The notes under the pieces were generated by a model. It made no database searches and was not told the DNA's origin. It was given only the letters and a program-made list of their open reading frames with translations. Position numbers and translations under genes: made by a program. DNA of 64,000 nucleotides from Microbacterium sp. W4I4 (GTDB lineage Bacteria > Actinomycetota > Actinomycetes > Actinomycetales > Microbacteriaceae), in contig NZ_JAUSXT010000001.1 of assembly GCF_030816235.1 (NCBI RefSeq), positions 2,046,001 through 2,110,000 on the forward strand. Direction: 5' to 3'. Every line of letters starts with the position of its first letter. Position 1 is the stretch's first letter. This document shows, in pieces, positions 15,664 through 25,030 of this stretch.

Positions 15664-16472
15664 CGTTCTGCTCCCTTCACGCGGTCGAGCCATTCGGTGA
15701 AGCCCTCAGCGGTCTTCGAGTGGTCGGCGTAGTCGATGTAGGCGCCGACGTCTCGCCCGTACCTTCCGACCGCGCCATCCGGCGCGACCGCGCCCGGCTG
15801 CACGACGACGGCGTCGAACAGGTAGCCGGGAAGGGTCACCCCGTGGGCGCGCACGTCGGCGGCATCCGTCAACTGCTCGACCACCAGCACGGCGGCGCGG
15901 GATGCCGCAGCCGCGACGGGCACCTCGCTGACGGGACCGTTGATCCAGGCGTTGCCGTCCGGGTCGCAGCGGTCGGCGTGCACGAAGGCGATGTCGGGCG
16001 TGATCGCCTGGACGACGTTCGCCGAGCCGAATCCGGTGGTCACCTGCTCGACGCGTCCGCGGCTCCAATCCTCGGTGAGGAAGCCCGTGCCCTCCAGCCC
16101 CGGGAAAGGCATGAACGGCACGCCCCACGCGCCCGCGGTGAGCGCTGCAGTGAACATTCCCAGGCTGACTTCGTGAAACGCCACCGGGGAACGACCCGAC
16201 TCGGCCAGTCGCCGGAAGTTGTATGCCGCGAACGGGCCGACGGGACTCCAGCAGTGCCCGAACGTGGCCGACGCCGCGACGCCGGCACCGATCAGCTGAT
16301 CGAGCAGGATGCCGCCCGAGCCGATGATCATGTCGAGTTCGCGGCGCTGCTGACGGATGATCTCGTGGCCGACCGCGAACAGCTGGGAGCCGAAGTTGCC
16401 CAGGTAGACCGAGTCGCCATCGTGCACGTGAGTGCGCACGGCGTCGTCGAGCTTCAGGACGGGAAGACTCAT
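15660..16472 (-). CDS. CoA-transferase family subunit, IpdA-like
   Basis: 270 residues, alpha-subunit family of glutaconate CoA-transferases. It shows the early VHDGDSVYLGNFGSQ strand and a glycine-rich IIGSGGILLDQLIGAG segment near residue 50, then NAWINGPVSEVPVAAAA in the middle. It is paired with the IpdB-like gene downstream (ATGA overlap), so an alpha-beta heterodimer is expected. In this operon the pair is the best candidate for hydrolytic opening of a cyclic beta-keto acyl-CoA. The alternative is a plain CoA-transferase that activates the growth substrate, although a ligase is already present. Confidence 0.8.
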   Translation of the reverse strand: MSLPVLKLDDAVRTHVHDGDSVYLGNFGSQLFAVGHEIIRQQRRELDMIIGSGGILLDQLIGAGVAASATFGHCWSPVGPFAAYNFRRLAESGRSPVAFHEVSLGMFTAALTAGAWGVPFMPFPGLEGTGFLTEDWSRGRVEQVTTGFGSANVVQAITPDIAFVHADRCDPDGNAWINGPVSEVPVAAAASRAAVLVVEQLTDAADVRAHGVTLPGYLFDAVVVQPGAVAPDGAVGRYGRDVGAYIDYADHSKTAEGFTEWLDRVKGAER

Positions 16473-17281
16473 GCGTACGCCTCCGGAAGCATGTGCAGTC
16501 CGGGCCCGATGTGCGCCCCGCCGTCGATCTGGATCAGCTGCCCGGTCATGAGCGCCCCGGCGGGGCTGGCGAGGAAGGCGACCAGCTCGGCGACCTCTTC
16601 GACACTGGTCGGGCGGCGCATCGGCGTGGCTTTTGCCACCAGATTGCCGAGCACATGCATGCTCGCCTCGTCGCTGAGCGCGCTCGTCACGACGGTTCCC
16701 GGACCGAGGCAGTTGAGTCGGATGCCCTCGGTCGCCCATTCCAGGGCGAGGGACCGCGTCATGCCCAGCACTCCGGCGCGGGCGGCGATGGAATGGGTCA
16801 TGCCCATGCCTCCGCGCTCGAGACCCGACAGCGAGATGTTGACGACGCTGCCGCTGTTCTTCGCCAGGAAGCGGTGGGCCTGCTTGGTGATGTGGAACAC
16901 CGCAGTGAGGTTGAGGTCGATGACCGAGTTCCACCCGTTCGCGGAGATCTCATCCGCGGGGGCGAAGAACTGTCCACCCGCGTTGTTGAACAGATGATCG
17001 ATGCCGTGCGTCTCCCCGACCTCCTCGACGAGCGCGGTGACCGCATCGTGATCGCGCACGTTGACGGCGCGCGCCTCGAACCGGTCGGGTTCTGCCGCAA
17101 GTGATCGCGTCTCCTCGAGACTCTCGAGGTGACGCCCGGCGCCGGTGACCCGGGCGCCCAGTTCGATGAGGCGCAGCGCCGTGGCACGGCCGATTCCGGA
17201 GCCGGCTCCTGTGACCAGGGCCGACAGGCCTTCGAGCGCGCCGTCGCGCAGTACGCGCCCGGAGTTCTGTGCTGCACTCAC
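16469..17281 (-). CDS. Short-chain dehydrogenase/reductase
   Basis: 270 residues, classical SDR. The cofactor motif TGAGSGIGRA starts near residue 24 and NNAG follows near residue 100. Where most classical SDRs have Y-x-x-x-K, this protein reads HSIAARAGVLGMTRSLALEW, so the usual Tyr and Lys are not evident; a catalytic change like that of 2,4-dienoyl-CoA reductases is possible. The start is GTG at 17281, eight bases after AAGGAG and overlapping the previous stop (GTGA). The IpdA-like gene begins within its stop. It probably reduces or oxidises a CoA-bound ring intermediate. Confidence 0.85.
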   Translation of the reverse strand: MSAAQNSGRVLRDGALEGLSALVTGAGSGIGRATALRLIELGARVTGAGRHLESLEETRSLAAEPDRFEARAVNVRDHDAVTALVEEVGETHGIDHLFNNAGGQFFAPADEISANGWNSVIDLNLTAVFHITKQAHRFLAKNSGSVVNISLSGLERGGMGMTHSIAARAGVLGMTRSLALEWATEGIRLNCLGPGTVVTSALSDEASMHVLGNLVAKATPMRRPTSVEEVAELVAFLASPAGALMTGQLIQIDGGAHIGPGLHMLPEAYA

Positions 17282-18360
17282 GCGATACTCTCCTTGTTCG
17301 TTTCGTCGGTCATGGCATCGCGGCGGGGAATCCGACCGCCTGAGAAGGTGACGGGGAACTGCGGCACGGCGCGGCCAGTGGCGGCGATGTCCGCGACCGC
17401 GCCAGGCCGGTCGGCGTGCAGCGCGGCGAGCGCATCGTCGACTGTGCGAACCGGCGCTGCGGCGACGCCGATGCCGCGCATGGTCTCGAGCACCTCGTCC
17501 GCCGTGCGCCGCGACGCCCATTCGGCCAGGGGCTGCTCGAAGCGCGCTCGGTCGCCGAGGCGCTCGGCCAGCGGGCCGTCCGGCGCGCTGCTCAGCATCC
17601 GCACCTCGTCCCAGGTCTTGTCGAGTCCCGCATAGATGTACACCGGCCCGTCTGCCGCTTCGAAGACCGTGGACGGAGCGGTGGCGATGTCGCGGCTGCC
17701 GCTGCCCACCGGGGGCGGAGCGCCGTCCGAGACGGTCAGCGTCGCCGGACCGCACAGGGCGCTGAGCGCGACCTCGATCATCGGCACATCGATGAGCATG
17801 CCTCCGCCGCGCGCCGCATCTGTGAGCGCCATCGCCGTGGAGATGCCGGCATACAGACCGGTGAAGACGTCCGTCGGATAGCCCGAGGAGATGCGTGCAG
17901 AGCCGTCGGCATCCGCATTCAGCATCGCGAAGCCGCTGTCCGCCTGCACGACCGCATCCAGTGCCGTACGCGGATCGTCGATGCCGTACGCCGAGACGAT
18001 GGTGACGACCAGGCCGGGGTGGCGCGCGTGCAGCGTCTCCCAGTCGAGGCCGAGCTTGGCTCGCGTGCGCGCTGCGAAGTTCATGATCACCGCATCGGCG
18101 TCATCGAGCATCCGCTCGAGTTCGGCCCGCCCCGCGGCATCCGCGATGTCGAGTCGGATCGACTGCTTGCCGGTGTTGTACTGCCGGTAGTAGACGCTGC
18201 CCTCGCCGGTGTCCCCCAGCAGGCGTGACGGGTCACCGCGAAGCGGCTCGACCTTGATCACATCGGCGCCGAAGTCGGCGAGCAGCTGCCCGCACGCGGG
18301 GCCCGCGATGTATTGACTCAGATCGATGACGCGTCTGCCTGCCAGGGGTCTCGGGGTCAT
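17278..18360 (-). CDS. Class III (CaiB/BaiF family) CoA-transferase
   Basis: 360 residues. The N-terminus RRVIDLSQYIAGPACGQLLADFGADVIKVE (seen from residue 9) is the family hallmark, and PTDVFTG supplies the expected catalytic Asp164, near Asp169 of formyl-CoA transferase. It would move CoA between an acid and a CoA donor in the cytoplasm. It overlaps the 3-hydroxyacyl-CoA dehydrogenase upstream (ATGA) and the SDR downstream (GTGA). In the pathway it could activate the substrate without ATP or recycle CoA from a product. An alpha-methylacyl-CoA racemase is the alternative within this fold. Confidence 0.88.
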   Translation of the reverse strand: MTPRPLAGRRVIDLSQYIAGPACGQLLADFGADVIKVEPLRGDPSRLLGDTGEGSVYYRQYNTGKQSIRLDIADAAGRAELERMLDDADAVIMNFAARTRAKLGLDWETLHARHPGLVVTIVSAYGIDDPRTALDAVVQADSGFAMLNADADGSARISSGYPTDVFTGLYAGISTAMALTDAARGGGMLIDVPMIEVALSALCGPATLTVSDGAPPPVGSGSRDIATAPSTVFEAADGPVYIYAGLDKTWDEVRMLSSAPDGPLAERLGDRARFEQPLAEWASRRTADEVLETMRGIGVAAAPVRTVDDALAALHADRPGAVADIAATGRAVPQFPVTFSGGRIPRRDAMTDETNKESIA

Positions 18361-19811
18361 CGCTCCGCGCCCGCGTTCTCTCGCCGCATCAGCTGCGAGG
18401 GTCGGTATCGGCTGTCGCCGAACGCGGCGAGCATCGACCTGAGTCCGGCATGGACCTGCTGCACGCCGACCCTGTCGGTGTATTCGAAGGGCCCGCTCGG
18501 GTGGTTCATGCCCAGCCGCAGTGCGACGTCGACATCCGCCTTGCTCGCGGTGCCCTCCTCCACCAGGAAGGACGCCTCGTTGGCCATGCAGTTCGCGAGG
18601 CGATCCGCGACGAGACCGGGGAGCGCCGGCACCCGCACGCTTGTCGCGCCGAGCGCGGCGAGCACGAGTTCGACGCCCCGTCCGGGCACGACTCCGGCGA
18701 CCGCATCATCGACGACCTCGACGAACGAGCCGTGGATGCGAGCCCACTCCGCGCCCGCGGGAAGCACCTCGAGCCATCCGGCATCCGAGCTGTCGACGAC
18801 CACCGGACCGGATGACGCGAGCTGCGCGACCGCCTCGATGTCGGCCTCGGTGGGAGGGAGATGGCAGGAGTACACCGTGACGTCGGCCGCGCCTGCGGAC
18901 TGCTCCGCGGCGCTGGGGCCGGCCCACGCGATCGAGGCCTGTCCCGACGGCGCCGGGCGGGTGACCCGCTCGATGGCGGCGCGGGGCTTCTCGACTGCGT
19001 AATCGTAGAACCCGCGACCGGCCGCACGGCCGGTCATGCCGTTGCGCACCAGTGCTCGCACGCCCGGGATCGGACGGTACTTCGGATCGCCGAACTCGCG
19101 CAGGGCGGTCTCGGATGATCCGAGGTGGGTGTGCAGCCCGGTGAAGTCGAGCAGCGTGATCGGGCCCATCGGATGGCCGAGGGCGCCGGATGCCGCGGCA
19201 TCCACGACAGCCGGTTCGACACCCTCCGCGACCAGGAGCTGTGCCTCGTAGTACAGCGGCCGGCAGACACGGTTGACGATGAAGTTCGGGGAGTCCGCGC
19301 ACGTCACCGCGGTCTTGCCCACTGCCACGACCAGCTCGACGAGCCTCGAGACCACGGCCGGGTCGGTACCCGCTCCGCGAATGACCTCGACGAGCTTCAT
19401 CTTGGTGGGCGGATTGAAGAAGTGCATCCCCGCGACGCGAGTCGGGTCGCCGAACTCCTTGCCCATCTCGCCGACGCTGAGCGAGGAGGTGTTGCTGGCC
19501 ACGATGAGCCCGGCAGGAGCCGCCGCAGCGACTTCCTTGAGCAGCGCCGCCTTGGCATCCATCCGCTCCACGATCGCCTCGATGAACAGATCCGCGTGCG
19601 CGACAGCCTCGGCCAGCGGGGCACCCGAGACCGCGACGACAGCGCCGTCGGCGGCCGACTCCGCAGCGATGGCGTCGACGCCGCCCTGGGTCAGTTCGGG
19701 GGTCATGTCCGAAACGATGACGTTCGCGCCGGCCTGAGCGAACACGCGTGCGATGCCCCGCCCCATCGGGCCCATACCGGCGACGGCGACCGTGAGGCCT
19801 TCCAGCGTCAT
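18357..19811 (-). CDS. 3-hydroxyacyl-CoA dehydrogenase
   Basis: 484 residues. NAD site GMGPMGRGIARVFAQAG near residue 11, catalytic region GMHFFNPPTKMKLVEV with His near residue 137, and two C-terminal 3HCDH domains: one with NFIVNRVCRPLYYEA near residue 180 and one near residues 395-470 with GLVADRLANCMANEA and a GPFEYTDRVG motif. This is the length of the longer PaaH/FadB-like dehydrogenases. It oxidises an (S)-3-hydroxyacyl-CoA to the 3-keto form for the adjacent thiolase. The ATG overlaps the thiolase stop by one base and its stop overlaps the CaiB-type gene. Confidence 0.93.
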   Translation of the reverse strand: MTLEGLTVAVAGMGPMGRGIARVFAQAGANVIVSDMTPELTQGGVDAIAAESAADGAVVAVSGAPLAEAVAHADLFIEAIVERMDAKAALLKEVAAAAPAGLIVASNTSSLSVGEMGKEFGDPTRVAGMHFFNPPTKMKLVEVIRGAGTDPAVVSRLVELVVAVGKTAVTCADSPNFIVNRVCRPLYYEAQLLVAEGVEPAVVDAAASGALGHPMGPITLLDFTGLHTHLGSSETALREFGDPKYRPIPGVRALVRNGMTGRAAGRGFYDYAVEKPRAAIERVTRPAPSGQASIAWAGPSAAEQSAGAADVTVYSCHLPPTEADIEAVAQLASSGPVVVDSSDAGWLEVLPAGAEWARIHGSFVEVVDDAVAGVVPGRGVELVLAALGATSVRVPALPGLVADRLANCMANEASFLVEEGTASKADVDVALRLGMNHPSGPFEYTDRVGVQQVHAGLRSMLAAFGDSRYRPSQLMRRENAGAER

Positions 19812-20986
19812 CAGCTCACCACTTCGATGACGGTGGCGATCCCCTGACCGCCGCCGACGCACAGGCTCGCAACACCATAGCGGGCGCCGCGCGCACGCAG
19901 CTCGTGCACGAGCGTCCCGATGATGCGGTTGCCGCTCTGACCGGTCGGATGCCCGAGCGCGATGCCGCCGCCGTTGACGTTCACCTTCTCAGGGTCCAGC
20001 CGCAGTTCGCGCACGTTCTGCACGATCTGGGCGGCGAACGCCTCGTTGATCTCGAAGAGGTCGATGTCGGCGATGTCGAGCCCGGCCTTCGCGAGCGCCA
20101 GTGGGATGGCGCGCGTCGGGCCGATGCCCATCATGGTCGGGTCGACGCCGACTGCCGCCATGCCCAGAATCCGGGCCAGTGGCGCCGCGCCCGTGCGCTC
20201 GATGTAGGAGTCGCCCGCGACGACGATCGCCGCGCCGCCGTCGGACATCTGCGAGGAGTTCCCGGCGGTGACCGTTCCCCCCTCGACGAACGCCGGAGCA
20301 AGCTTCGCGAGCCTTTCGATGGAGGTGTCGGGGCGGTGGGTCTCGTCCTTGGCGAGGCTGCCATGATCCGTCTCGATCGGGACGATCTGGCTGTCGAAGC
20401 GCCCGGCATCCCAAGCCGCGCCGAGACGCTGGTGGCTGCGCAGCGACCATTCGTCCTGCGCCTGACGATCCACACCGAAGGTCTTCGAGATCTTCTCGGC
20501 CGTCTCGCCCATGCTCATCCCGCTGATGGGGTCGCTGCCGCCGTCGCGCCAGCCGTCGATCAGGGTGATGTCACCACGGCGCACGCCCTCCCAGCGCAGC
20601 GTGTACGGCGCCAGGTAGGGCATCGTCGACATGCTCTCGCCCGCGATGGCCAGGTTCACCTCGGACTCGCCCAATCGGATCGACTGGGCGGCGAGGCCGA
20701 CAGCCTTCATCCCGGAGGCGCAGGCCATGTTGATCGTCTGCGCCGGAGTCTGCTCGGGCACGCCGGCCTTGAACGCGGCCTGACGCCCGGGGTTGGTGGC
20801 ATTTCCCGCCTGACGGCAGTTCGACATCACGACCTCGCCGAGTTCCGCAGCATCCACTCCCGCTCGCTCGAGAGCTGCGGCACCGGCGATGCCCCCCAGT
20901 TCGACGACGCGCACGTCGCGCAGCGAACCGCCGTACTTCCCGTGCGGCGTGCGCACAGCGCTGAGAATGTAGACGTTCTCACTCAT
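19811..20986 (-). CDS. Acetyl-CoA C-acyltransferase (thiolase)
   Basis: 391 residues, standard length. The nucleophile Cys89 is in INMACASGMKA, the catalytic His in GGGIALGHPTGQSGNR, and the second Cys in CVGGGQG near the C-terminus; NEAF is also present. It cleaves a 3-ketoacyl-CoA to acetyl-CoA and a shortened acyl-CoA. Its ATG follows a clear AAGGAG site. It lies 36 nt downstream of the ligase gene and overlaps the dehydrogenase start by one base. PaaJ-like or general degradative thiolase; chain specificity is unknown. Confidence 0.95.
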   Translation of the reverse strand: MSENVYILSAVRTPHGKYGGSLRDVRVVELGGIAGAAALERAGVDAAELGEVVMSNCRQAGNATNPGRQAAFKAGVPEQTPAQTINMACASGMKAVGLAAQSIRLGESEVNLAIAGESMSTMPYLAPYTLRWEGVRRGDITLIDGWRDGGSDPISGMSMGETAEKISKTFGVDRQAQDEWSLRSHQRLGAAWDAGRFDSQIVPIETDHGSLAKDETHRPDTSIERLAKLAPAFVEGGTVTAGNSSQMSDGGAAIVVAGDSYIERTGAAPLARILGMAAVGVDPTMMGIGPTRAIPLALAKAGLDIADIDLFEINEAFAAQIVQNVRELRLDPEKVNVNGGGIALGHPTGQSGNRIIGTLVHELRARGARYGVASLCVGGGQGIATVIEVVS

Positions 20987-21022
20987 GATGTTCTCTCCTT
21001 CGAGTACGGGACGCGCAGTCGC

Positions 21023-22348
21023 TCAGGCGGTGACGACGCGTTTGGATTTATGGGTGCTGCGCTCGATCGAGCCGTACGGGACGGCTTCGACGACGCAGCG
21101 CACCGTGAGTTCGGCGCGGATCGCATTCTCGAGACGATGTGCTGCGTCTGCGTCATCCGCCGGCAGCTCGGCGCGCAGCTTGATGCCAGTGGCGAAACCC
21201 GTGTTCGGGTCCTTCATCGAGTCATCCAGCACGATCTGGTGCTCGCCCGAGGCGCCGGGGAACTTGCGCACGACGGCTTCGACCGCACTCGGGAACAGGT
21301 TCACCCCGCGGATGACCAGCATGTCGTCGGCACGTCCGCGCACCCCACCTGGCAGACGTGAGAGGGTGCGTCCGCAGGCGCACGGCTGCGAATCCCGAAC
21401 GACGACATCGCCGGTCCACCAGCGCACGAACGGGGTGGCCTGCTTGTCCAGGTGCGTCAGCACGAGCACGCCGGGCGTGCCGTCGGGCACGGGTTCACCG
21501 GTCTCGCCGTCGACGACCTCGGCCAGTGCGAAGTCCTCGGCGATGTGACCGCCGGACTGCTCCTCGCACTCCCAGGCGATGGGCTGGAACTCCAGCGAGC
21601 CGTAGCCGTCGAACACCTTCGCGTTCCAGGCGCGCTCGATGAAGGCGCGGGTCTCGGGAACCGCGCCGCCCGGCTCGCCGCCGACCTGGATCCGCCCGAC
21701 GCGATTGCCCGACAGCGGGCGACCCAGCCGTTCGGCGGTCTCGGCCAGGTGCAGCATGAACGACGGCGTGCCGCTGACGGCGGTCGTGCCGTAGGTCTCC
21801 ATGACGTCGATCTGCCGCTCGGTCTCACTCGAGCCTCCCGGAATCACGGTGGCCCCGATGCGCGCATACGCGTTGGCGACGCCGAGTCCGCCGACGAACC
21901 ACGCGAAGCCGAACAGCACCTGGTAGATGTCATCGGCCCGGATGCCCTGGCTGTAGGCGGATCGTGCGTACAGATCGCTCCAGCGGTCCAGATCGGCGTT
22001 CGTCCAGCACACCGGCGTCGGGGCCGAGGTGGTGCCCGAGGAGAAGTGCACCCTGGCCACGTCACGAAGAGGCGCGGCCAGCATGGAACCCCACGGCGCG
22101 TCCTCGCGCAGGCTCTGCACGTAGTCGGTCTTGCTCACCGTCGGAAGAGAGCGGATGTCGTCGAGGCTGCGGACGCTGCGGGGGTCGAACCCGGCATCCG
22201 CCCACTGACGGCGGTAGAACACGCTGTTCTCCCCGACGTGGACGAGCTGCGTGCGCAGCTTCTCGAGCTGGAGCTCTCGCAGGCGCTCGCGGTCGAACGT
22301 CTCGACCTCATGCCAGTAGCGTTCCGAATGCGGGTGACCAAGCGTCAT
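21023..22348 (-). CDS. Phenylacetate-CoA ligase-like AMP-forming ligase
   Basis: 441 residues. The P-loop-like motif HFSSGTTSAPTPVCW near residue 103 and the D(Y)GSLEF and WWTGDVVVRD segments place it in the PaaK family of aryl-CoA ligases. RGVNLFPSAVEAVVRK starts the C-terminal domain near residue 335. It would use ATP to make the first CoA thioester of the pathway. No paaABCDE epoxidase genes lie in the operon, so phenylacetate itself by the Paa route is not supported here. It begins 20 nt after the TetR gene. Confidence 0.9.
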   Translation of the reverse strand: MTLGHPHSERYWHEVETFDRERLRELQLEKLRTQLVHVGENSVFYRRQWADAGFDPRSVRSLDDIRSLPTVSKTDYVQSLREDAPWGSMLAAPLRDVARVHFSSGTTSAPTPVCWTNADLDRWSDLYARSAYSQGIRADDIYQVLFGFAWFVGGLGVANAYARIGATVIPGGSSETERQIDVMETYGTTAVSGTPSFMLHLAETAERLGRPLSGNRVGRIQVGGEPGGAVPETRAFIERAWNAKVFDGYGSLEFQPIAWECEEQSGGHIAEDFALAEVVDGETGEPVPDGTPGVLVLTHLDKQATPFVRWWTGDVVVRDSQPCACGRTLSRLPGGVRGRADDMLVIRGVNLFPSAVEAVVRKFPGASGEHQIVLDDSMKDPNTGFATGIKLRAELPADDADAAHRLENAIRAELTVRCVVEAVPYGSIERSTHKSKRVVTA

Positions 22349-22368
22349 TGCCTCTTCCCTTCTTTCCT

Positions 22369-23007
22369 CTACGCGGAGACCGCGCGAAGAGCTGTATCTC
22401 TGTAGAAAGCCGCGATGCGCGACATCTCCTCATCACTGCTGGCGCCCGGCCGGAACCACATGGGGATCCAGTTGAGTGAACCGAGCAGCGATTTCGCGGC
22501 GAGCGACGCGTCCGTGACGGCGAACTCACCCGACTCGATGCCCGCCTGAAGCACGGTGACGAATCGCGACTCGTAGCGACGCCGCAGCGCGATGATGGCA
22601 TCCGTCGTCTCCCGGTGCGAGAGCAGTTCAGGCGCGTTGCGGTACTGCACGAGCTGCACGGCAACGCGCTGCGAGTTGGACGCCTGCATCATCGCCAGCG
22701 CGTGACTGTGCACCATGCGACTCAGCTGCTCGGACGGAGGCACGCTGTCGTCATCCGCCACCGGGTCGATCATCGCGAGCAGGTCCTGCATCCCGTGGAA
22801 GGCGACATCGAGGAACACCTCGGCCTTGCCCCGGTAGTAGTGATACACGCGCCCCTTCGTCGATCCGAGGGCGTCGGCGATGCCGTCCATGCTCGTCGCA
22901 TTGAACCCGTGCCGGACGAACTGATCGGCGGCCGCCTTCAGCACCGCCTCCCGGCCCTCCTCTGCCGGGCCCGGTCGCCACAAGCGCGTCTGCTGTTCCT
23001 GCACCAT
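22369..23007 (-). CDS. TetR-family regulator inside the CoA-pathway operon
   Basis: 212 residues from the ATG at 23007, which has GGGGAG seven bases upstream; an ATG at 23031 overlapping the cyclase stop would add eight residues. The helix-turn-helix is about residues 25-70 (SMDGIADALGSTKGRVYHYY), followed by an all-helical ligand domain. It lies in the middle of the operon, between the cyclase-family hydrolase and the ligase. Paired CAACC/GGTTG palindromes in front of the first gene are candidate operators, so it may autoregulate the whole run. An acyl-CoA intermediate is a likely inducer (inference). Confidence 0.88.
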   Translation of the reverse strand: MVQEQQTRLWRPGPAEEGREAVLKAAADQFVRHGFNATSMDGIADALGSTKGRVYHYYRGKAEVFLDVAFHGMQDLLAMIDPVADDDSVPPSEQLSRMVHSHALAMMQASNSQRVAVQLVQYRNAPELLSHRETTDAIIALRRRYESRFVTVLQAGIESGEFAVTDASLAAKSLLGSLNWIPMWFRPGASSDEEMSRIAAFYRDTALRAVSA

Positions 23008-23027
23008 CTCTGTGCTCCCCTTCAGGC

Positions 23028-23846
23028 TCATTGCACGAATGCGAGGGGTCGGATCGGTGACCCTGTTCCCCCGCGGATCGGCAGCGGCGCCGCGATGAAG
23101 TAGAACTCGAACGCCTCCGCATTCGCCAAGGGTGCCAGGTTCATGGCCTCCATGATCGGAACGCCGCTCTCGACCAGCAGGTGAACATGCACCGGCAGCG
23201 TGGGCGCGGGCATGCGCTCGAACGCGACAGTGTCCGCTCCGGCCGCACGCACGCCACGCGCGGTGAGCCACTGCGCTCCGCTGAGGGTGAGCCCCGGAGC
23301 ACCGGTCTGCGTGCCGAGGAAGGCCGCGTTGTCACTCCAGAGCTGATCCCATCCATAGCGGAAGAGCACGATCGAGCCGGGCTCGGGCGCCTGACGATCC
23401 GCGAACCAGTCCTCCAGGTGCGCATCCGTCACCCCGTCCTCCGGCACCGTGTCCCGGCCCCACAGCAGCGTGAGGTCCACCAGATGCCCGGGCCCGAGGA
23501 CCGGAGCCATCTCGTGGATGGACTGCACGGCGACGCCGTCCGCGTAGGACTGTCCGACGGTGATGTCGTGCCCGCCGTACACTTTGCCCAGCTTCGACAC
23601 ATGCGCGAAGCCGTCCATGTGCGTGCCGACGTGCCCGCTTGTCGTGATCATCTCAGCAGCGGCCGAGACGCCCTCGGGATACATGACCTCGCCGTGCTGC
23701 TTCGTCAGCGAGAACGAGTACGGCGGGTGGTTGGGGTGATGGGGGATGCCGGTGTGCAGCTGGTGCGACAGGTCGTACACCTTCTGCTCGCCGGACGCCG
23801 GCCATTGCACGGCCAGGTCCCAGCGATTGGCGAACTCGGCACTCAT
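23028..23846 (-). CDS. Cyclase-family (kynurenine formamidase-like) metal hydrolase
   Basis: 272 residues. The metal-binding signature TSGHVGTHMDGFAH near residue 70 matches the H-x-G-T-H-x-D motif of the cyclase/KynB family, and YDLSHQLHTGIPHHP near residue 24 is the usual N-terminal strand. Members hydrolyse formamides, lactones or ring esters. It overlaps the acyl-CoA dehydrogenase upstream (ATGA). In this pathway it might open a lactone or cyclic diketone before or after CoA activation. The family call is good, the reaction unknown. Confidence 0.85.
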   Translation of the reverse strand: MSAEFANRWDLAVQWPASGEQKVYDLSHQLHTGIPHHPNHPPYSFSLTKQHGEVMYPEGVSAAAEMITTSGHVGTHMDGFAHVSKLGKVYGGHDITVGQSYADGVAVQSIHEMAPVLGPGHLVDLTLLWGRDTVPEDGVTDAHLEDWFADRQAPEPGSIVLFRYGWDQLWSDNAAFLGTQTGAPGLTLSGAQWLTARGVRAAGADTVAFERMPAPTLPVHVHLLVESGVPIMEAMNLAPLANAEAFEFYFIAAPLPIRGGTGSPIRPLAFVQ

Positions 23847-25030
23847 TGCTCTGAGGCCTCCTTCTTGATGAAGCGTCCGAGCACCAGCCGCTGGATCTCC
23901 GATGTGCCCTCATAGATCTGCAGGATCCGCTGATCCCGGTAGAGGCGTTCTGCGCGCGTGGGCTTGCAGAAGCCGTCGCCGCCGAACACCTGGACGGCGA
24001 TGTCGACGGCGGCATGCGAGGCCTCGCTGGCGTACAGCTTCGCCATCGCTCCGAGCACGGCGACGTCTTCGCCGCGGTCGTATGCGGTTGCCGCCTCGGT
24101 CGTGATCATGCGCGCAGCGGTGAGCTGAGTGGCCGAGTCCGCGATGGGGAAGGAGATGCCCTGGTTGTCGATGATCGGCGTACCGAACGTGTGCCGGCGC
24201 ACAGCCTCACGGCTGGCCTCGTCGTATCCGGCGAGGCCGACGCCGACGGACTGCGCGGCGACCGAGATGCGGCCGGCGTTGAGAGTCTGCATCGCGAGTC
24301 GCATACCTCGGTTCAACTCGCCGACCATGTCCTCGTCGCCGACCAGGGTGTCGAGCTTGAGGTTGCTGGTCTGGGTGCCGCGGATGCCCATCTTGTCCTC
24401 GAGGTGATCGATGACGACGCCCTCAGCCTCCTTGTCGACCATGAAGGCGGTGATGCCCCTCGCCCCGGCAGCCGGGTCGGTCAGAGCGAACGCCACGTAG
24501 TAGCGGGATGCCCCACCGTTGCCGATGAAGATCTTCTCGCCCTTCAGCCGCCACTTGTCGCCCTCGCGGGTGGCGGTCGTCTTGATCTCAGCCGCATCGC
24601 TGCCTGCACCCAGCTCGGTCAGTGCGAAGCTCGTCGCCTCGCCCTGTGCCATCGCCCGCAGGTACTTGTCCTTCTGGGTGTCCGTGCCGACGAGCACCAG
24701 GGGCGTTCCGCCCAGTGCATAGGCGGTGAGGATGGCGCCGGTCGACGCGCAGCCGCGTGAGATGCGCTCGATCACGGCGCAGGTGGTCGCGAACGATGCA
24801 CCCTGCCCGCCGTACTCCTTCGGGACGAAGATCCCGGCGAGGCCGGAGTCGACCAGCAGCTTCACGCTCTCCCACGGATAGCGCTGGTCCCGGTCGAGTT
24901 CTTCGGCGAGCGGCTCGAAGTGCTCGACCGACAGCTCCTCTGCGACGGCCAGCCACTTCGCTGTCTCCTCGTCGGCTTTGGGCTCCCAGATCACGGTCAT
25001 TTGATGTCTCTCTTTCTTGACGGAAGTCAT
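23843..25030 (-). CDS. Acyl-CoA dehydrogenase
   Basis: 395 residues. It has the complete set of family motifs: FALTELGAGSDAAEIKTTA near residue 135, GDKWRLKGEKIFIGNGG near 158, and the catalytic base Glu374 in IYEGTSEIQ. It introduces an alpha-beta double bond in an acyl-CoA with FAD and electron-transferring flavoprotein. I use the ATG at 25030, which overlaps the LivM stop (ATGA) and has AGGA six bases upstream; an ATG at 25000 is possible. With the tandem dehydrogenase at 12770 the operon has two oxidations of this type. Confidence 0.94.
   Translation of the reverse strand: MTSVKKERHQMTVIWEPKADEETAKWLAVAEELSVEHFEPLAEELDRDQRYPWESVKLLVDSGLAGIFVPKEYGGQGASFATTCAVIERISRGCASTGAILTAYALGGTPLVLVGTDTQKDKYLRAMAQGEATSFALTELGAGSDAAEIKTTATREGDKWRLKGEKIFIGNGGASRYYVAFALTDPAAGARGITAFMVDKEAEGVVIDHLEDKMGIRGTQTSNLKLDTLVGDEDMVGELNRGMRLAMQTLNAGRISVAAQSVGVGLAGYDEASREAVRRHTFGTPIIDNQGISFPIADSATQLTAARMITTEAATAYDRGEDVAVLGAMAKLYASEASHAAVDIAVQVFGGDGFCKPTRAERLYRDQRILQIYEGTSEIQRLVLGRFIKKEASEQ

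Noticed and set aside
21023..22348. A standard phenylacetate degradation (paa) cluster based on the PaaK-like ligase and PaaI-like thioesterase.
   Set aside because: The epoxidase genes paaABCDE and the ring-opening paaZ are absent, and the other enzymes fit a different acyl-CoA route.
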